Shown in pieces: positions 15,621 to 23,776 of a DNA stretch of 47,052 nt. The DNA comes from Methanomassiliicoccales archaeon (GTDB lineage: Archaea > Thermoplasmatota > Thermoplasmata > Methanomassiliicoccales > UBA472). Made by a program: the position numbers and the translations under genes. The first letter of the stretch is position 1, and every line of letters begins with the position of its first letter. Under the pieces are notes generated by a model, which was not told where the DNA came from, ran no database searches, and saw only the letters and a list, made by a program, of their open reading frames with translations. The stretch is from contig JAJRAN010000071.1 in the NCBI GenBank assembly GCA_028682915.1, positions 1-47,052 of the forward strand, given 5' to 3'.

Positions 15621-15729
15621 CGGAACCACCTCCTCCCTTGGCCCCAAGTGGAGCCAAGCCCATTCTAGCGTCTACATTCGGGTTAAACGATATAATTACT
15701 TTCGCCCTAGGTCCGATGGTGGGGCGAGC

Positions 15730-16023
15730 TCAATCGCCGGAGGGGCGGCGGGATAGCTCCAGGAGGCTGGATTCGACCGCGCCCCAGTCCGGGCACTCCA
15801 TGACCTCGCTCTCCACTGAGTAGGTGTTGTCCGGGGTCGGGTTATCGAAATGGATGACCAGAATGCGGAACCCTCCGTCCTTGAAGCCCTCCGACTTAGG
15901 AGTGGCGACCACGGATGCCCCCACCCCGTTGGGGAAGCGGTAGATCTTGTGGATGCGCGTGCCCAGCTTGCACCCGCAGATGCACTTGGCATTGAGGTCT
16001 ACCTCGTACTCGTCAAAATCCAC
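15730..16023 (-). CDS. Hypothetical 97-residue protein with Cys-x-Cys-x-Cys
   Basis: A small soluble protein starting with GTG: MDFDEYEVDLNAKCICGCKL, then FPNGVGASVVATPKSEGFKD and ILVIHFDN, ending in a helix with VMECPDW. The CICGC cluster near residue 14 plus a later cysteine could bind a metal. The middle looks like a beta sandwich or barrel. No family assigned. It follows the SelB-like gene on the same strand after 87 bases. Confidence 0.6.
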   Translation of the reverse strand: MDFDEYEVDLNAKCICGCKLGTRIHKIYRFPNGVGASVVATPKSEGFKDGGFRILVIHFDNPTPDNTYSVESEVMECPDWGAVESSLLELSRRPSGD

Positions 16024-16110
16024 TTTAACGACCTGGCCGATATGGGAACGGCGATTGCGTAGATAACCGTTCCCCAGGGACGGAAGCGTGTTCCCGGCCC
16101 ATATCGAGGG

Positions 16111-17070
16111 TCACAGCAGGGAGATGGTCCCGGCCACCCTCAACTTGCCCCCGTCCAGGTAGCAGAGAGTGCCGCGCGCTCCCGGTGGATGGACCAGCTC
16201 CTTCTCTAGCACCAATTCCAGGCGGGGCTTGCGCCAATCGGCGCCATTGTCCACCATCGCCACCCGGGCGGGCAGGAACTGCATCCAGTGGCCGACATGC
16301 ATTACCATCCCCTCCTTGAGGGGTGAGGGCCAGTACTTGGAGAGGGAGGCGTTGACGATGATCCTGTCCTCGCATCTCACGTCGTCCTGATTGGAAAGGA
16401 CGCAGCCGCGGTCCAGCTCCTCGGCTTCGATGCCCTTGAGGGCCAGCCCCACCCGGTCTCCGACCGTGGCGACCTCGAAGTCGTCGTCGTGCTTCTGGAT
16501 GGAGCGCACCTGCGCTGACTTCTTCCCAGGCAGCACGCGGAGGTCGTCGTGCCTATGGACCGTACCCCTGACCACATGCCCCAGGACCACCGTGCCCACG
16601 CCCTTCACGTTGAAGAAGTGGTCGATGGGGACGGACCCGGACGCGGAGACGGCTTCATCGGCCTTCTTCGAGGCCTCCTCGAGATACGACTCCCTCAAGG
16701 CCACGAAGTCCTCCTTCTCGAGCGAGTAGCGTTCCAGGACCGTCCCCTTGATCAGTGGGGCGAGCTTCTCCGGGGCGATGAAATTCCTTAGGATGATGCG
16801 CCCGCGTAAGACTCCGAGAGCGTCCAGCATCAGTACGCACTCTCCGAACTGGGCGTTCACCTCCTCGACCACCACCAGGGCAGCGTCGGCGATGGAGCAG
16901 GCATAGAAGAGGGGAGCGAGCCGCTCTGGATACTTGGTGGGCTCGATGAAGCTCACCGTGTCCTCGCCCTTCTTCACGTCATAGAGCGTGATGTCAGTGG
17001 AGGTCCCTTTCTTCGCCATCTCCTTGGCGTAGTCTAGGGGCCCGATGACCGCTACCGTGAGGTTCGGCAT
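16111..17070 (-). CDS. SelB/EF-Tu-related pseudo-GTPase
   Basis: A 319-residue protein with the three-domain layout of EF-Tu/SelB, but the GTPase signatures are gone. Where the family has GHVDHGKTT this protein has GPLDYAKEM; DTPGH is replaced by IEPTKYPE; NKxD has become LRNFIAP. The flanking CSIADAALVVVE segment still matches the switch region of translation GTPases. Domain II is well preserved (GVGTVVLGHVVRGTVHRHDD, then VGLALKGIEAEELDRGCVLS), and domain III follows. It probably does not bind GTP in the usual way and may act as a regulator or RNA/tRNA-binding factor. ATG at 17068-17070 is preceded by GTAATATG about 22-30 bases upstream, favouring a leaderless start. Confidence 0.82.
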   Translation of the reverse strand: MPNLTVAVIGPLDYAKEMAKKGTSTDITLYDVKKGEDTVSFIEPTKYPERLAPLFYACSIADAALVVVEEVNAQFGECVLMLDALGVLRGRIILRNFIAPEKLAPLIKGTVLERYSLEKEDFVALRESYLEEASKKADEAVSASGSVPIDHFFNVKGVGTVVLGHVVRGTVHRHDDLRVLPGKKSAQVRSIQKHDDDFEVATVGDRVGLALKGIEAEELDRGCVLSNQDDVRCEDRIIVNASLSKYWPSPLKEGMVMHVGHWMQFLPARVAMVDNGADWRKPRLELVLEKELVHPPGARGTLCYLDGGKLRVAGTISLL

Positions 17071-17181
17071 GCAACCCGGTAGAGGGGTTTCGCATATTAC
17101 GCTTGCGCTTCGCGCCACCACCTTTTATTCCCACATACCTCAATGGGTTCCCCGCAGGAGGGCCGGTCGGGGCGAAGGGCA

Positions 17182-18690
17182 ATGACCAACATGAGGGTGG
17201 CGATCATCGGCGCGGGGCTTTCAGGCCTGGCAGCCGGATGCTACGCCAGGATGAACGACCATCAGGCCATAATCTTCGACCAGCTGGGCTGGCCTGGTGG
17301 CCTCGCCCGTTCCTGGAACAGGGAGGGCTTCCGCATGGACCCCGGCCCTGACCTCATCTGGGGGCACGAGCAAGGCACCTCCACGCATGTGTTGCTGAGG
17401 GAGCTGGGCGTCTTTCCAAGGAGGGGCGTGTCGCTCGTCCGATGGGGGGTCACCGACGAGAAGGGCCAACGCAAGGTCGAAATCACCTCCCCTTTGAAGG
17501 ACCTAGAAAGAGAGCTCAAGAGGATGGCCCCCGCCGACGTCGACCTGATCGAGGATGCCATGGACGCATGCTCCTCGATGGAGGCGGGAGGGCTATTGGA
17601 CACTTTGGCTTCGGTACCATCAGACCTGGGCGGGCTCTCCACGTCCCTATCGGTGCGATGGAAGGAGCGGCGTTACCTGAGCTACCTCCGAGGGGCTTGG
17701 ACCGAGCCGATGGCGGAATGGTCCGAGCGGTTCCAGGACCCCTTCTTGCAGCGCATGATGTCCTCGCTCTGCGCTCCCGAGTCCCCTGCATGGCTGGGCA
17801 TGGCCATGCTCTCGCTGGCGACGAAGGGCGAGCTGGCAAGACTGGACGACGGCGCCGACGGCCTGGTCGGCTCCCTGGTCGACCGCTACATGAGCCTGGG
17901 AGGCAGGTTCGGGCTCCGATCCATGGTGAAGGAGATCGTGGTCGAAGGTGACGAGGTCAAAGGCCTCAGGCTGAGCGACGGTACGATCGAGGAAGCGGAA
18001 AGGGTCATCACGGCCTCCGACGGCAGGGAAGTGATCTACAGGATGCTGGACAGGAGGTTCTTGGACGATGAGATCGAGCGGAGGCACCGTGAATGGAAGC
18101 CCTCGACCCCGCAGGTCTCTGTCTCCATCGGAACGTCAAGGCCGATGGAGGGGCTACTGCCCATGGCCACGGTGCTCCTCGACAGCCCTCTGGCGATGGG
18201 CACCACCCCGAACCTCAGCATGTTGGTTAGGAGCTACGACTCATCCGGTGGCTACGCCCCTGCGGGAAAGGGCCTGGTCTGCGCGACCCTCAAGAGCGAT
18301 TGGCAGTTCTGGTACAAGCTCCGCGCCCTCGATAGGAGGATGTACGAAGAGGAGAAGGCCAGAGTGGGAGGCGAAATCCTCAAGCGACTGGAGCTCCTGC
18401 TCCCCGGCCTTTCCCAAGAGACGGAGCTGGTCGAGGTTTCCACTCCCTTCAGCGCCTGGAAGGTCAACCTCGGCCACGAGGGCGCCCCGAGCGGCTGGTC
18501 CCTGACCGAGGAGGCCATGTCCTCCCGGACGATACGGACCTTGCCTGGGCTGAAGGGACTCTACATGGCGGGGCCTTGGGCCGTGCCGGCGTTGGGGACC
18601 CAAGGCTGCATGTTCACCGGTAAGCACGCGGTGCAGAAGATGTGCCACGACGAGGGTAGGGCGTTCAAGGCCATCGCTCCCCTGGGCTGA
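17182..18690 (+). CDS. FAD-dependent oxidoreductase, phytoene-desaturase (CrtI)-like
   Basis: A 502-residue flavoprotein with an N-terminal dinucleotide fold VAIIGAGLSGLAAGCYARM (GxGxxG) and DQLGWPGGLARSWNREGFRM, as in CrtI/retinol-saturase-type enzymes; the C-terminus ends with GLYMAGPWAVPALGTQG, the usual second FAD contact. The family performs redox reactions on isoprenoid or other lipid chains; the substrate here is unknown. The frame opens at 17143, but CTTTTATT at about 17122-17129 is a TATA candidate that puts the transcript start after 17143. ATG at 17182 has GGGCGAAGGG before it; 17191 is a second possibility. It is divergent from the pseudo-GTPase. Confidence 0.85.
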   Translation: MTNMRVAIIGAGLSGLAAGCYARMNDHQAIIFDQLGWPGGLARSWNREGFRMDPGPDLIWGHEQGTSTHVLLRELGVFPRRGVSLVRWGVTDEKGQRKVEITSPLKDLERELKRMAPADVDLIEDAMDACSSMEAGGLLDTLASVPSDLGGLSTSLSVRWKERRYLSYLRGAWTEPMAEWSERFQDPFLQRMMSSLCAPESPAWLGMAMLSLATKGELARLDDGADGLVGSLVDRYMSLGGRFGLRSMVKEIVVEGDEVKGLRLSDGTIEEAERVITASDGREVIYRMLDRRFLDDEIERRHREWKPSTPQVSVSIGTSRPMEGLLPMATVLLDSPLAMGTTPNLSMLVRSYDSSGGYAPAGKGLVCATLKSDWQFWYKLRALDRRMYEEEKARVGGEILKRLELLLPGLSQETELVEVSTPFSAWKVNLGHEGAPSGWSLTEEAMSSRTIRTLPGLKGLYMAGPWAVPALGTQGCMFTGKHAVQKMCHDEGRAFKAIAPLG

Positions 18691-18708
18691 TCTCGCCGTT
18701 AGCCTTTC

Positions 18709-19431
18709 TTATACCGAAGCGCGCGCCCGCTTGGCTTCGAGCCTTGCCAGGACCTTGTCAGAGTCGAGCTCCCGGATGACGTCGGAAGCGATCCATCTCG
18801 CGCTGGGCGACCCTTGCTCCCGGAGGCGCTCGGCGAGCCGGATGCATTCCTCCCTGAGGCGGAGGTCTCTCTTGCCCATCTGACGGACGGCCCAGCTCAC
18901 CGCCTTCTTGACGTAGTTGCGGTTATCACCAGCTTGCTTCTCGATCAAGGGAAAAAAGCCGAGGAACACTTCGTCCTTGGATTTTTTATCGTGAACGGCC
19001 AGGGCCGCGATCATCACGAAGCCGGCGCGCCGAACGAACTCCTCCTTGTGGACGGTCCAATCCGGTATGACCTCGTAGGCGGGTTTGGCAAAGCGGAATA
19101 GGCTCGCGCACACCTGGTCGCACACGTCCCATGAGTCGAACTGGCGCACCCAGCTCTCCATCATGGCCCTGTCGGTCATGCCTGGCTCCGCGATCAGGGC
19201 GGCGAGGATCCTGGCCTCGTGAAGGCCGCTGTCCCAGAGCTCCAAGGCCAGCCCATGCCTACTCCCTATCCGCTTGGCCATGCCCCTTAGCTTCGGCATG
19301 GAGACTCCTAGAGCGCCGACCGTGGAGATGCCATAGCGGGCCATGCCAGCTATGTTGCTCGGTTCCGCGAGATCTCTCAGCTGCCTTAGTACATCCTCGT
19401 ACTCCGATGACGCCTTGGAATCGCCGTTCAC
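18709..19431 (-). CDS. AlkD-like DNA alkylation repair protein (HEAT-like repeats)
   Basis: A 240-residue helical-repeat protein of the AlkD type, which removes alkylated bases as a glycosylase. Motifs include [46 protein letters not shown] and [18 protein letters not shown], the last being characteristic. The frame is open far upstream, but GGAGGG sits 5 bases before GTG at 19429-19431 and the family begins near there. A TATA element at 19504-19513 (minus reading GATATTTAAC) gives a transcript start near 19480. It is divergent from the peroxiredoxin gene, suggesting joint stress control. Confidence 0.84.
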   Translation of the reverse strand: MNGDSKASSEYEDVLRQLRDLAEPSNIAGMARYGISTVGALGVSMPKLRGMAKRIGSRHGLALELWDSGLHEARILAALIAEPGMTDRAMMESWVRQFDSWDVCDQVCASLFRFAKPAYEVIPDWTVHKEEFVRRAGFVMIAALAVHDKKSKDEVFLGFFPLIEKQAGDNRNYVKKAVSWAVRQMGKRDLRLREECIRLAERLREQGSPSARWIASDVIRELDSDKVLARLEAKRARASV

Positions 19432-19467
19432 TGCATCCCTCCTTCGCTCATCGACCACTTCCGTTTT

Positions 19468-19486
19468 GGAACGTTCGTACCGTTCC
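19468..19486. promoter_or_regulatory. Inverted repeat GGAACG-N7-CGTTCC, likely operator
   Basis: A perfect 6-base inverted repeat with 7-base spacer between the AlkD-like gene and the peroxiredoxin. It straddles the predicted transcript start of the AlkD-like gene, a position where a bound repressor would block transcription. Confidence 0.45.
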
Positions 19487-19503
19487 AGGCGGTTTCGACA
19501 ACG

Positions 19504-19513
19504 GTTAAATATC
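19504..19513. promoter_or_regulatory. Shared TATA-type element for the AlkD-like gene and peroxiredoxin
   Basis: GTTAAATATC reads as a TATA-like box on both strands. It would give a plus transcript starting near 19533 with a leader of about 35 nt to the peroxiredoxin ATG at 19570, and a minus transcript starting near 19480. Confidence 0.45.
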
Positions 19514-19569
19514 AAGGGTTCGAATTGAATCAGAAGGCGATAATAGCATCGCCGCCAGGAGAGAAGAAA

Positions 19570-20232
19570 ATGTGCGAGGATGTTAGAGGGGGGATCCCCC
19601 TGATTGGAGACAAGTTCCCTGAGATTGAGGTGGCTACGACCCATGGCCCCATGAAGCTACCGGACGCCTTCAAGGGGAAATGGTTCGTCCTGTTCAGCCA
19701 TCCAGCTGACTTCACGCCGGTGTGCACCACCGAGTTCGCGGCCTTCCAGAAGCGCAAGGGCAAATTCGACAACCTCGACTGCGGGCTCATCGGCCTGTCC
19801 ATCGACCAGGTCTTCGCCCACATCAAATGGATCGAGTGGATACGCGACAACCTGAAGATAGAGATCACCTTCCCCATCATCGCCGACCACGGCGACATGG
19901 CCAGGAAGATGGGCATGATCCACCCCAACAAGGCGTCGAACACCGTCCGCGCCGTCTTCATCATCGATGACAAGGCCACCATCCGCGCCATGATCTACTA
20001 CCCGCAGGAGCTCGGCCGGTCCATCGACGAGGTGCTCCGGGCGGTAGAGGCGCTCCAGATCTCGGACGAGAAGAAGGTCTCGATGCCTGAGGGCTGGCCC
20101 AGGAACGAGCTCATCGGCGACGAGGTCATCGTCTCCCCGCCCCGCGACGTCAAGGGAGCGATGGAGAAGAAGAAGGGCCCCAACTGCTACGACTGGTGGT
20201 TCTGCCACAAGAGGCTGGGCGGGAAGGTCTGA
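19570..20232 (+). CDS. Peroxiredoxin (Prx6-type, archaeal)
   Basis: A 220-residue thiol peroxidase that reduces hydrogen peroxide and organic peroxides. The peroxidatic cysteine is C52 in [14 protein letters not shown]206 and C212 in [12 protein letters not shown] are the resolving pair found in archaeal decameric peroxiredoxins. The C-terminal Prx domain ([18 protein letters not shown]) is complete. ATG at 19570 has AGGAG 8 bases upstream; the in-frame extension to 19525 begins before the expected transcript start. It is divergent from the AlkD-like gene across a short control region. Confidence 0.95.
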   Translation: MCEDVRGGIPLIGDKFPEIEVATTHGPMKLPDAFKGKWFVLFSHPADFTPVCTTEFAAFQKRKGKFDNLDCGLIGLSIDQVFAHIKWIEWIRDNLKIEITFPIIADHGDMARKMGMIHPNKASNTVRAVFIIDDKATIRAMIYYPQELGRSIDEVLRAVEALQISDEKKVSMPEGWPRNELIGDEVIVSPPRDVKGAMEKKKGPNCYDWWFCHKRLGGKV

Positions 20233-20272
20233 GCGACATCGAAGGGGGGGCATCCCCCTTGCTTTTACTTTC

Positions 20273-20866
20273 TCACAATCCAGGCCTCAGGCCGTCTGGG
20301 GTGGAATTGAAAGGCAGGAAGATTATCCGGGCGTCCTTGACATCCAGGGTGTAGTCGAGCGTCTGCAGGACTCCGGGCTTCTCGGCCTCCATGGTAATGA
20401 TCACGAAGTGCGCGAGCTTCACCGCTTCTTCCTTAGGGAGGTTCGCCGGTAGGCGGGGGACGCCTCCGAAGTCAAGCCTGGTGGAGTATTTGGGCCAGTT
20501 GGCGGTGAAATCCGTGGCCAGGCGCTTGAAGGTAGGAGGGTCGAAGTCAGGCGCGGGAACGAAGATGAAGACGTCCCCGCTGTCTCCCCCACCTCCCTTT
20601 ATCCAATTGGCCAGCTTGTACATGCTCCCGCCAGAGCTGTTCTTGCTCAGGATGGTGAAGTTCGCGTAGATCCTCCAGAAGGGGACGTAGGTCCTTCCCT
20701 GGATGGGAGCGGACTTGGCGAAGTCCGCGATCTCGTAGTCCACCAAGTTGACCCCGCCATCGCGCACGTGCAAGGTCCCGCATTGCTGGCAAAGGAACAA
20801 CAGGTCCCGCTGCTTGCTCATGATGGGGGAGTTGCAGTTGGGGCAGCGCACCTGGATGACCTTCAT
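20273..20866 (-). CDS. Zinc-ribbon protein of the SPFH operon
   Basis: A 197-residue soluble protein with an N-terminal zinc ribbon, CPNCNSPI...CQQCGT, at residues 8-30, followed by a mainly beta domain that begins with TYVPFWRIYANFTI. The Y-x-PFW motif recurs in the two upstream genes, so all three are diverged paralogues. It lacks the transmembrane helices of its siblings and may be the cytosolic member. It is the last gene of a five-gene operon and its ATG overlaps the previous stop by four bases (20863-20866). Function unknown; membrane-stress role inferred from context. Confidence 0.75.
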   Translation of the reverse strand: MKVIQVRCPNCNSPIMSKQRDLLFLCQQCGTLHVRDGGVNLVDYEIADFAKSAPIQGRTYVPFWRIYANFTILSKNSSGGSMYKLANWIKGGGGDSGDVFIFVPAPDFDPPTFKRLATDFTANWPKYSTRLDFGGVPRLPANLPKEEAVKLAHFVIITMEAEKPGVLQTLDYTLDVKDARIIFLPFNSTPDGLRPGL

Positions 20867-21885
20867 GGCCTGAACCCCTCCAACGTCTTGAGGATCTCGC
20901 CCACGTCGAGCGGGTTTCCGATCTCGCCCCTCTTTCCCTGGAACTCGCCCTCGATTATCTCCGACCCGTTGCGGAAGAAGCGGTATGTGGCGTACAGTAC
21001 CCCCGCTCCGATAGCCAGGGCGAAGATGGCGATGTAGCCGCTGCTCCCGCCCGCTTCCAGCGTCGCGAAGACCAGGCCGAACCCGGAGACCAGGCCGGCC
21101 ACCGCCGTTCCCCCGGTTATGGCCATGCTCTGGTAGAGTGGGTCGCCGGGAGCCCTTCCCGAGAGGATCTGCCCGCCCACGCCGTCCACCGTGACCACGT
21201 ACATCCGGTCCCGGTAAGAGTAGCGGACCACCCAGATGGGGTAGTAGATCACGCTCATCTTCCTCGGGACGGTGTAGATGCGCTCGAAGGTTATATGCGG
21301 CACGCCGGCCCCGCGGCGCGCCTGCTCCACGGCCTCGGCCTCCGCCTGCTTCCTAGCCTCGTCGACCGAGCTGGTGGTCTCGAAGGTTGGTATCATGGTG
21401 AAGTCCTCGAAGGTCCGCTCGCCGCTGAAGTTGCGCAGGCTCCTTATCCCCAGGTCACCAGGGTCGCAGGCGATCTGCGAGAACCGGTGGTCCTGAAGCA
21501 CCATCACCTCCTTGTACACCCTCTCGGTGGTGGTGTTGCCCTTGCTGTCCGATCGCGTCTTCTCCTCGTAGCCGCACACCCAGCCCGCCACCTTAATGGT
21601 GGTGGACCAGAATGGCAGATAGATGGGGTAGACCTCGGTCGTCTTGCCCACCTTCTTCAGGTCCCTGGCCTTAAACCCTTTCTTCCACCAGGCCTCTGCC
21701 GCCTGCATGGCTCGCTGGGGGTCCACCTTGTTCTTGAAGGCCACGGTCTGAATGCCCATGTCGCCCTCGATGAAGAGCATCGAGTCGCAGTACCTGCAGT
21801 TGATGACGCTCTCCCCCTCCTCGATGCTGACCGCCCCGCCGCACGACGGACAGCTCAATCCCACGGAGAGGGCCTCGTCCGGCAT
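20863..21885 (-). CDS. Zinc-ribbon membrane protein of the SPFH operon (YdjG-like architecture)
   Basis: A 340-residue protein with a zinc ribbon CPSCGGAV...CRYCDS (residues 12-33), a long beta-rich region with the motif YLPFWSTTIKVAGW and a second YYPIWVVRYSYRDRMYVV-TVDGVGGQI module, then two transmembrane helices (about 250-300) and a short cytosolic tail. The YPIW...Y-x-V-x-x-DG-x-x-G module is shared with the gene at 21889-22638. The same zinc ribbon, beta module and helices layout occurs in bacterial YdjG-type proteins that work with an SPFH partner. Start ATG at 21885 lies 3 bases after the upstream gene's stop. Confidence 0.78.
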   Translation of the reverse strand: MPDEALSVGLSCPSCGGAVSIEEGESVINCRYCDSMLFIEGDMGIQTVAFKNKVDPQRAMQAAEAWWKKGFKARDLKKVGKTTEVYPIYLPFWSTTIKVAGWVCGYEEKTRSDSKGNTTTERVYKEVMVLQDHRFSQIACDPGDLGIRSLRNFSGERTFEDFTMIPTFETTSSVDEARKQAEAEAVEQARRGAGVPHITFERIYTVPRKMSVIYYPIWVVRYSYRDRMYVVTVDGVGGQILSGRAPGDPLYQSMAITGGTAVAGLVSGFGLVFATLEAGGSSGYIAIFALAIGAGVLYATYRFFRNGSEIIEGEFQGKRGEIGNPLDVGEILKTLEGFRP

Positions 21886-21888
21886 GGC

Positions 21889-22638
21889 TCACATCCTCCA
21901 GGCGACGAAGAGGGAGGCGGCGAAAACGCAGACCACGGTCACGGCGATCAGCATCGCCGCCAGCCAGGGCGAGAAGTAGGAAAGCAGGGCCTCGGCCAGG
22001 AAGGCGAAATAGCCCACGCCGGCCACCGCCAGGTAAGGCCCGGACCCCCTCTTGGGGAAGTCGGCGGCGAACACCTCCCCCGAGGAGCCGTCGATGACCA
22101 CCTGGTAGCGTTTGCCATCGTGAACGTAGTCCAAGGTCCAGATGGGGAAGAACACCAGCGCCTGCTCCTTGCCCGCGCCCGGCAGCTTTTCAAGGTAGGC
22201 GCCCATCTCGATGTCCGGCTGGATGAGGGGCACCCCTCCCACGTCGTATTTGGAGTCGAACACCTTCAGGTCGCCCGCCGGCACCTTGAGCTCGTGCAGC
22301 CCGGGAAGGGTGGTGGAGCCCGCGGGCTCCACCCGGATCAGCTCCTTCCCGTCCACCAGTCGCTTGAACATGTAGACCGGGAAGTACTGCCTCTTCGAGC
22401 CGGCCAGCTGCGCCCTCTGGTCCAGGTACTTGGCCTTGGTCGGGCCCGCGGCCCAGCGCTTGAAGATGCCGACGGCGTTATCCTCCCTGACCAGGAAGGG
22501 CAGGATATAATAGAAGCCGGCCCCGGAGCGGTCGATGTAGATCTGCGAGGCGCAGTAGGAGCAGCGGACGAACTTGCTGCCCGCGTCGAACTCCACCCTG
22601 GCCCCGCATTTGGGGCAACCGACCGAAGCCGTTCCCAT
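21889..22638 (-). CDS. Zinc-ribbon membrane protein of the SPFH operon, second paralogue
   Basis: A 249-residue protein built like its neighbour: zinc ribbon CPKCGARV...CSYCAS (residues 8-29), a beta region, FFPIWTLDYVHDGKRYQVV then IDGSSGEVFAADFP, and two C-terminal helices (YLAVAGVGYFAFLAEALLSY and WLAAMLIAVTVVCVFAASLF). The zinc ribbon should face the cytosol. No catalytic residues recognised. It follows the SPFH gene by 15 bases and precedes the larger paralogue by 3, so the proteins likely form one membrane complex. Confidence 0.78.
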   Translation of the reverse strand: MGTASVGCPKCGARVEFDAGSKFVRCSYCASQIYIDRSGAGFYYILPFLVREDNAVGIFKRWAAGPTKAKYLDQRAQLAGSKRQYFPVYMFKRLVDGKELIRVEPAGSTTLPGLHELKVPAGDLKVFDSKYDVGGVPLIQPDIEMGAYLEKLPGAGKEQALVFFPIWTLDYVHDGKRYQVVIDGSSGEVFAADFPKRGSGPYLAVAGVGYFAFLAEALLSYFSPWLAAMLIAVTVVCVFAASLFVAWRM

Positions 22639-22653
22639 CCCTCCAGGCTTCTA

Positions 22654-23772
22654 TCAGGTCGCTTTTCCGCACTCCGGGCAGAACTTGGCGTTGGCTGCCA
22701 CCTCGGCGCCGCAGTTGGCGCATTTCTTCTTGGGAACGTTCATGGCCGAGCCGCAATTGGGGCAGAACTTGGCGCCCTCCGGCACCTTCTCCCCGCACTG
22801 AGGGCATGGGATGGTGGAGACCACCATCTTCGAGCCGCATTCCAGGCAGAACTTGGCCTGGGGGAGGTTCTGCGCCCCGCACTTGGGGCAGAGTACCGCC
22901 GCGGCCGTCGCCTGCTGGCCCGGCCCCGGCGCCGACCCGGCCTGGCGCATGCTGTCGATCATCTGGTAGCCCATGCCCACGCCGGCGCCGACACCCACGC
23001 CCACTCCAGCGGCTCCGCCGGAGGGGTTGTTCGCGGCCTCACGCATGGCCTGCCCGGTCTGGTACTGCATGTAGTTCGCCCCGACGACGGTCATCGAGGC
23101 GCGGGTATCCACCGCCTTCTGCACCTCCTCAGGCAGCGAGATGTACAGGCCGGAGATCTTGTCGATGCTGACGCCATAGAGCTCGAAGTGGTCGGATGCG
23201 CGCGAGAGCACCACCTGCTCGATGTTGGTGAGGTTGGCGGCGATGTCGGCCACTCCCATCCCCTGGTTCTTCATGTCGCCAAGGGAGTCGTAGACCAGGA
23301 CCACCATCTGCTCCTTGAGGCGCTCCTCCACCTCGGCGGAGGTGGCGTAGTTGAACGTCCCGATGAACTGGTTGACGAAGTTCGCTGGGTTGGAGACCTT
23401 GTAACGGAACTCGCCGAAGACGCGCAGGTTGACCATCCCGAACTCCTTGTCCCGGAACTGGTAGGGCTGCTTGGAGCCGTACTTGCCGTCGAACGCCCTC
23501 TTCTGCAGGTAGATTAGCTCGGCCTGCTGCACCACGCCGGACAGCGCCTTGACTATCGTGCCCACGATAGGCGCGTTTATCGATGTCAGCGCGTAACGGT
23601 CCGGTCTATCGATGTAGTCCAGGACCTTGCCGTCGCGGTAGAAGACGGCGATCTCGTCCTCTCGCACCACGACGTTGTCGTTGAACTTGATGTTGCGAGG
23701 CAGCCGGTACATTACGTTGCCGCGCTTGTCGACGTCCTCCCATTTGAAAGTCTCCGATCCGATCAGGCTCAT
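22654..23772 (-). CDS. SPFH-domain protein with three C-terminal zinc ribbons (YdjI / virion-core-like)
   Basis: A 372-residue protein. Residues about 25-240 form an SPFH (band-7-like) domain of the YdjI type: IKFNDNVVVREDEIAVFYRD, then EFGMVNLRVFGEFRYKVSNP and HFELYGVSIDKISGLYI. A Gly/Ala-rich linker (about 250-290) joins it to three zinc ribbons in a row, each CPxCG or CxNCG followed by CxxCG, ending CPECGKAT. Bacterial YdjI proteins scaffold membrane patches and help bring PspA to the membrane under stress. Here the partners are three zinc-ribbon proteins downstream and a helical protein upstream. Confidence 0.88.
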   Translation of the reverse strand: MSLIGSETFKWEDVDKRGNVMYRLPRNIKFNDNVVVREDEIAVFYRDGKVLDYIDRPDRYALTSINAPIVGTIVKALSGVVQQAELIYLQKRAFDGKYGSKQPYQFRDKEFGMVNLRVFGEFRYKVSNPANFVNQFIGTFNYATSAEVEERLKEQMVVLVYDSLGDMKNQGMGVADIAANLTNIEQVVLSRASDHFELYGVSIDKISGLYISLPEEVQKAVDTRASMTVVGANYMQYQTGQAMREAANNPSGGAAGVGVGVGAGVGMGYQMIDSMRQAGSAPGPGQQATAAAVLCPKCGAQNLPQAKFCLECGSKMVVSTIPCPQCGEKVPEGAKFCPNCGSAMNVPKKKCANCGAEVAANAKFCPECGKAT

Positions 23773-23776
23773 TTTA

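Noticed and set aside
14379-15668. A 429-codon open frame on the plus strand
   Set aside because: Antisense to the MtaA-like and winged-helix membrane genes, which have real motifs and ribosome sites.
21295-23517. A 740-codon open frame on the plus strand
   Set aside because: It is antisense to three well-supported genes with zinc ribbons and SPFH motifs; its product is His/Gly/Leu-rich as expected for the opposite strand of GC-rich genes.
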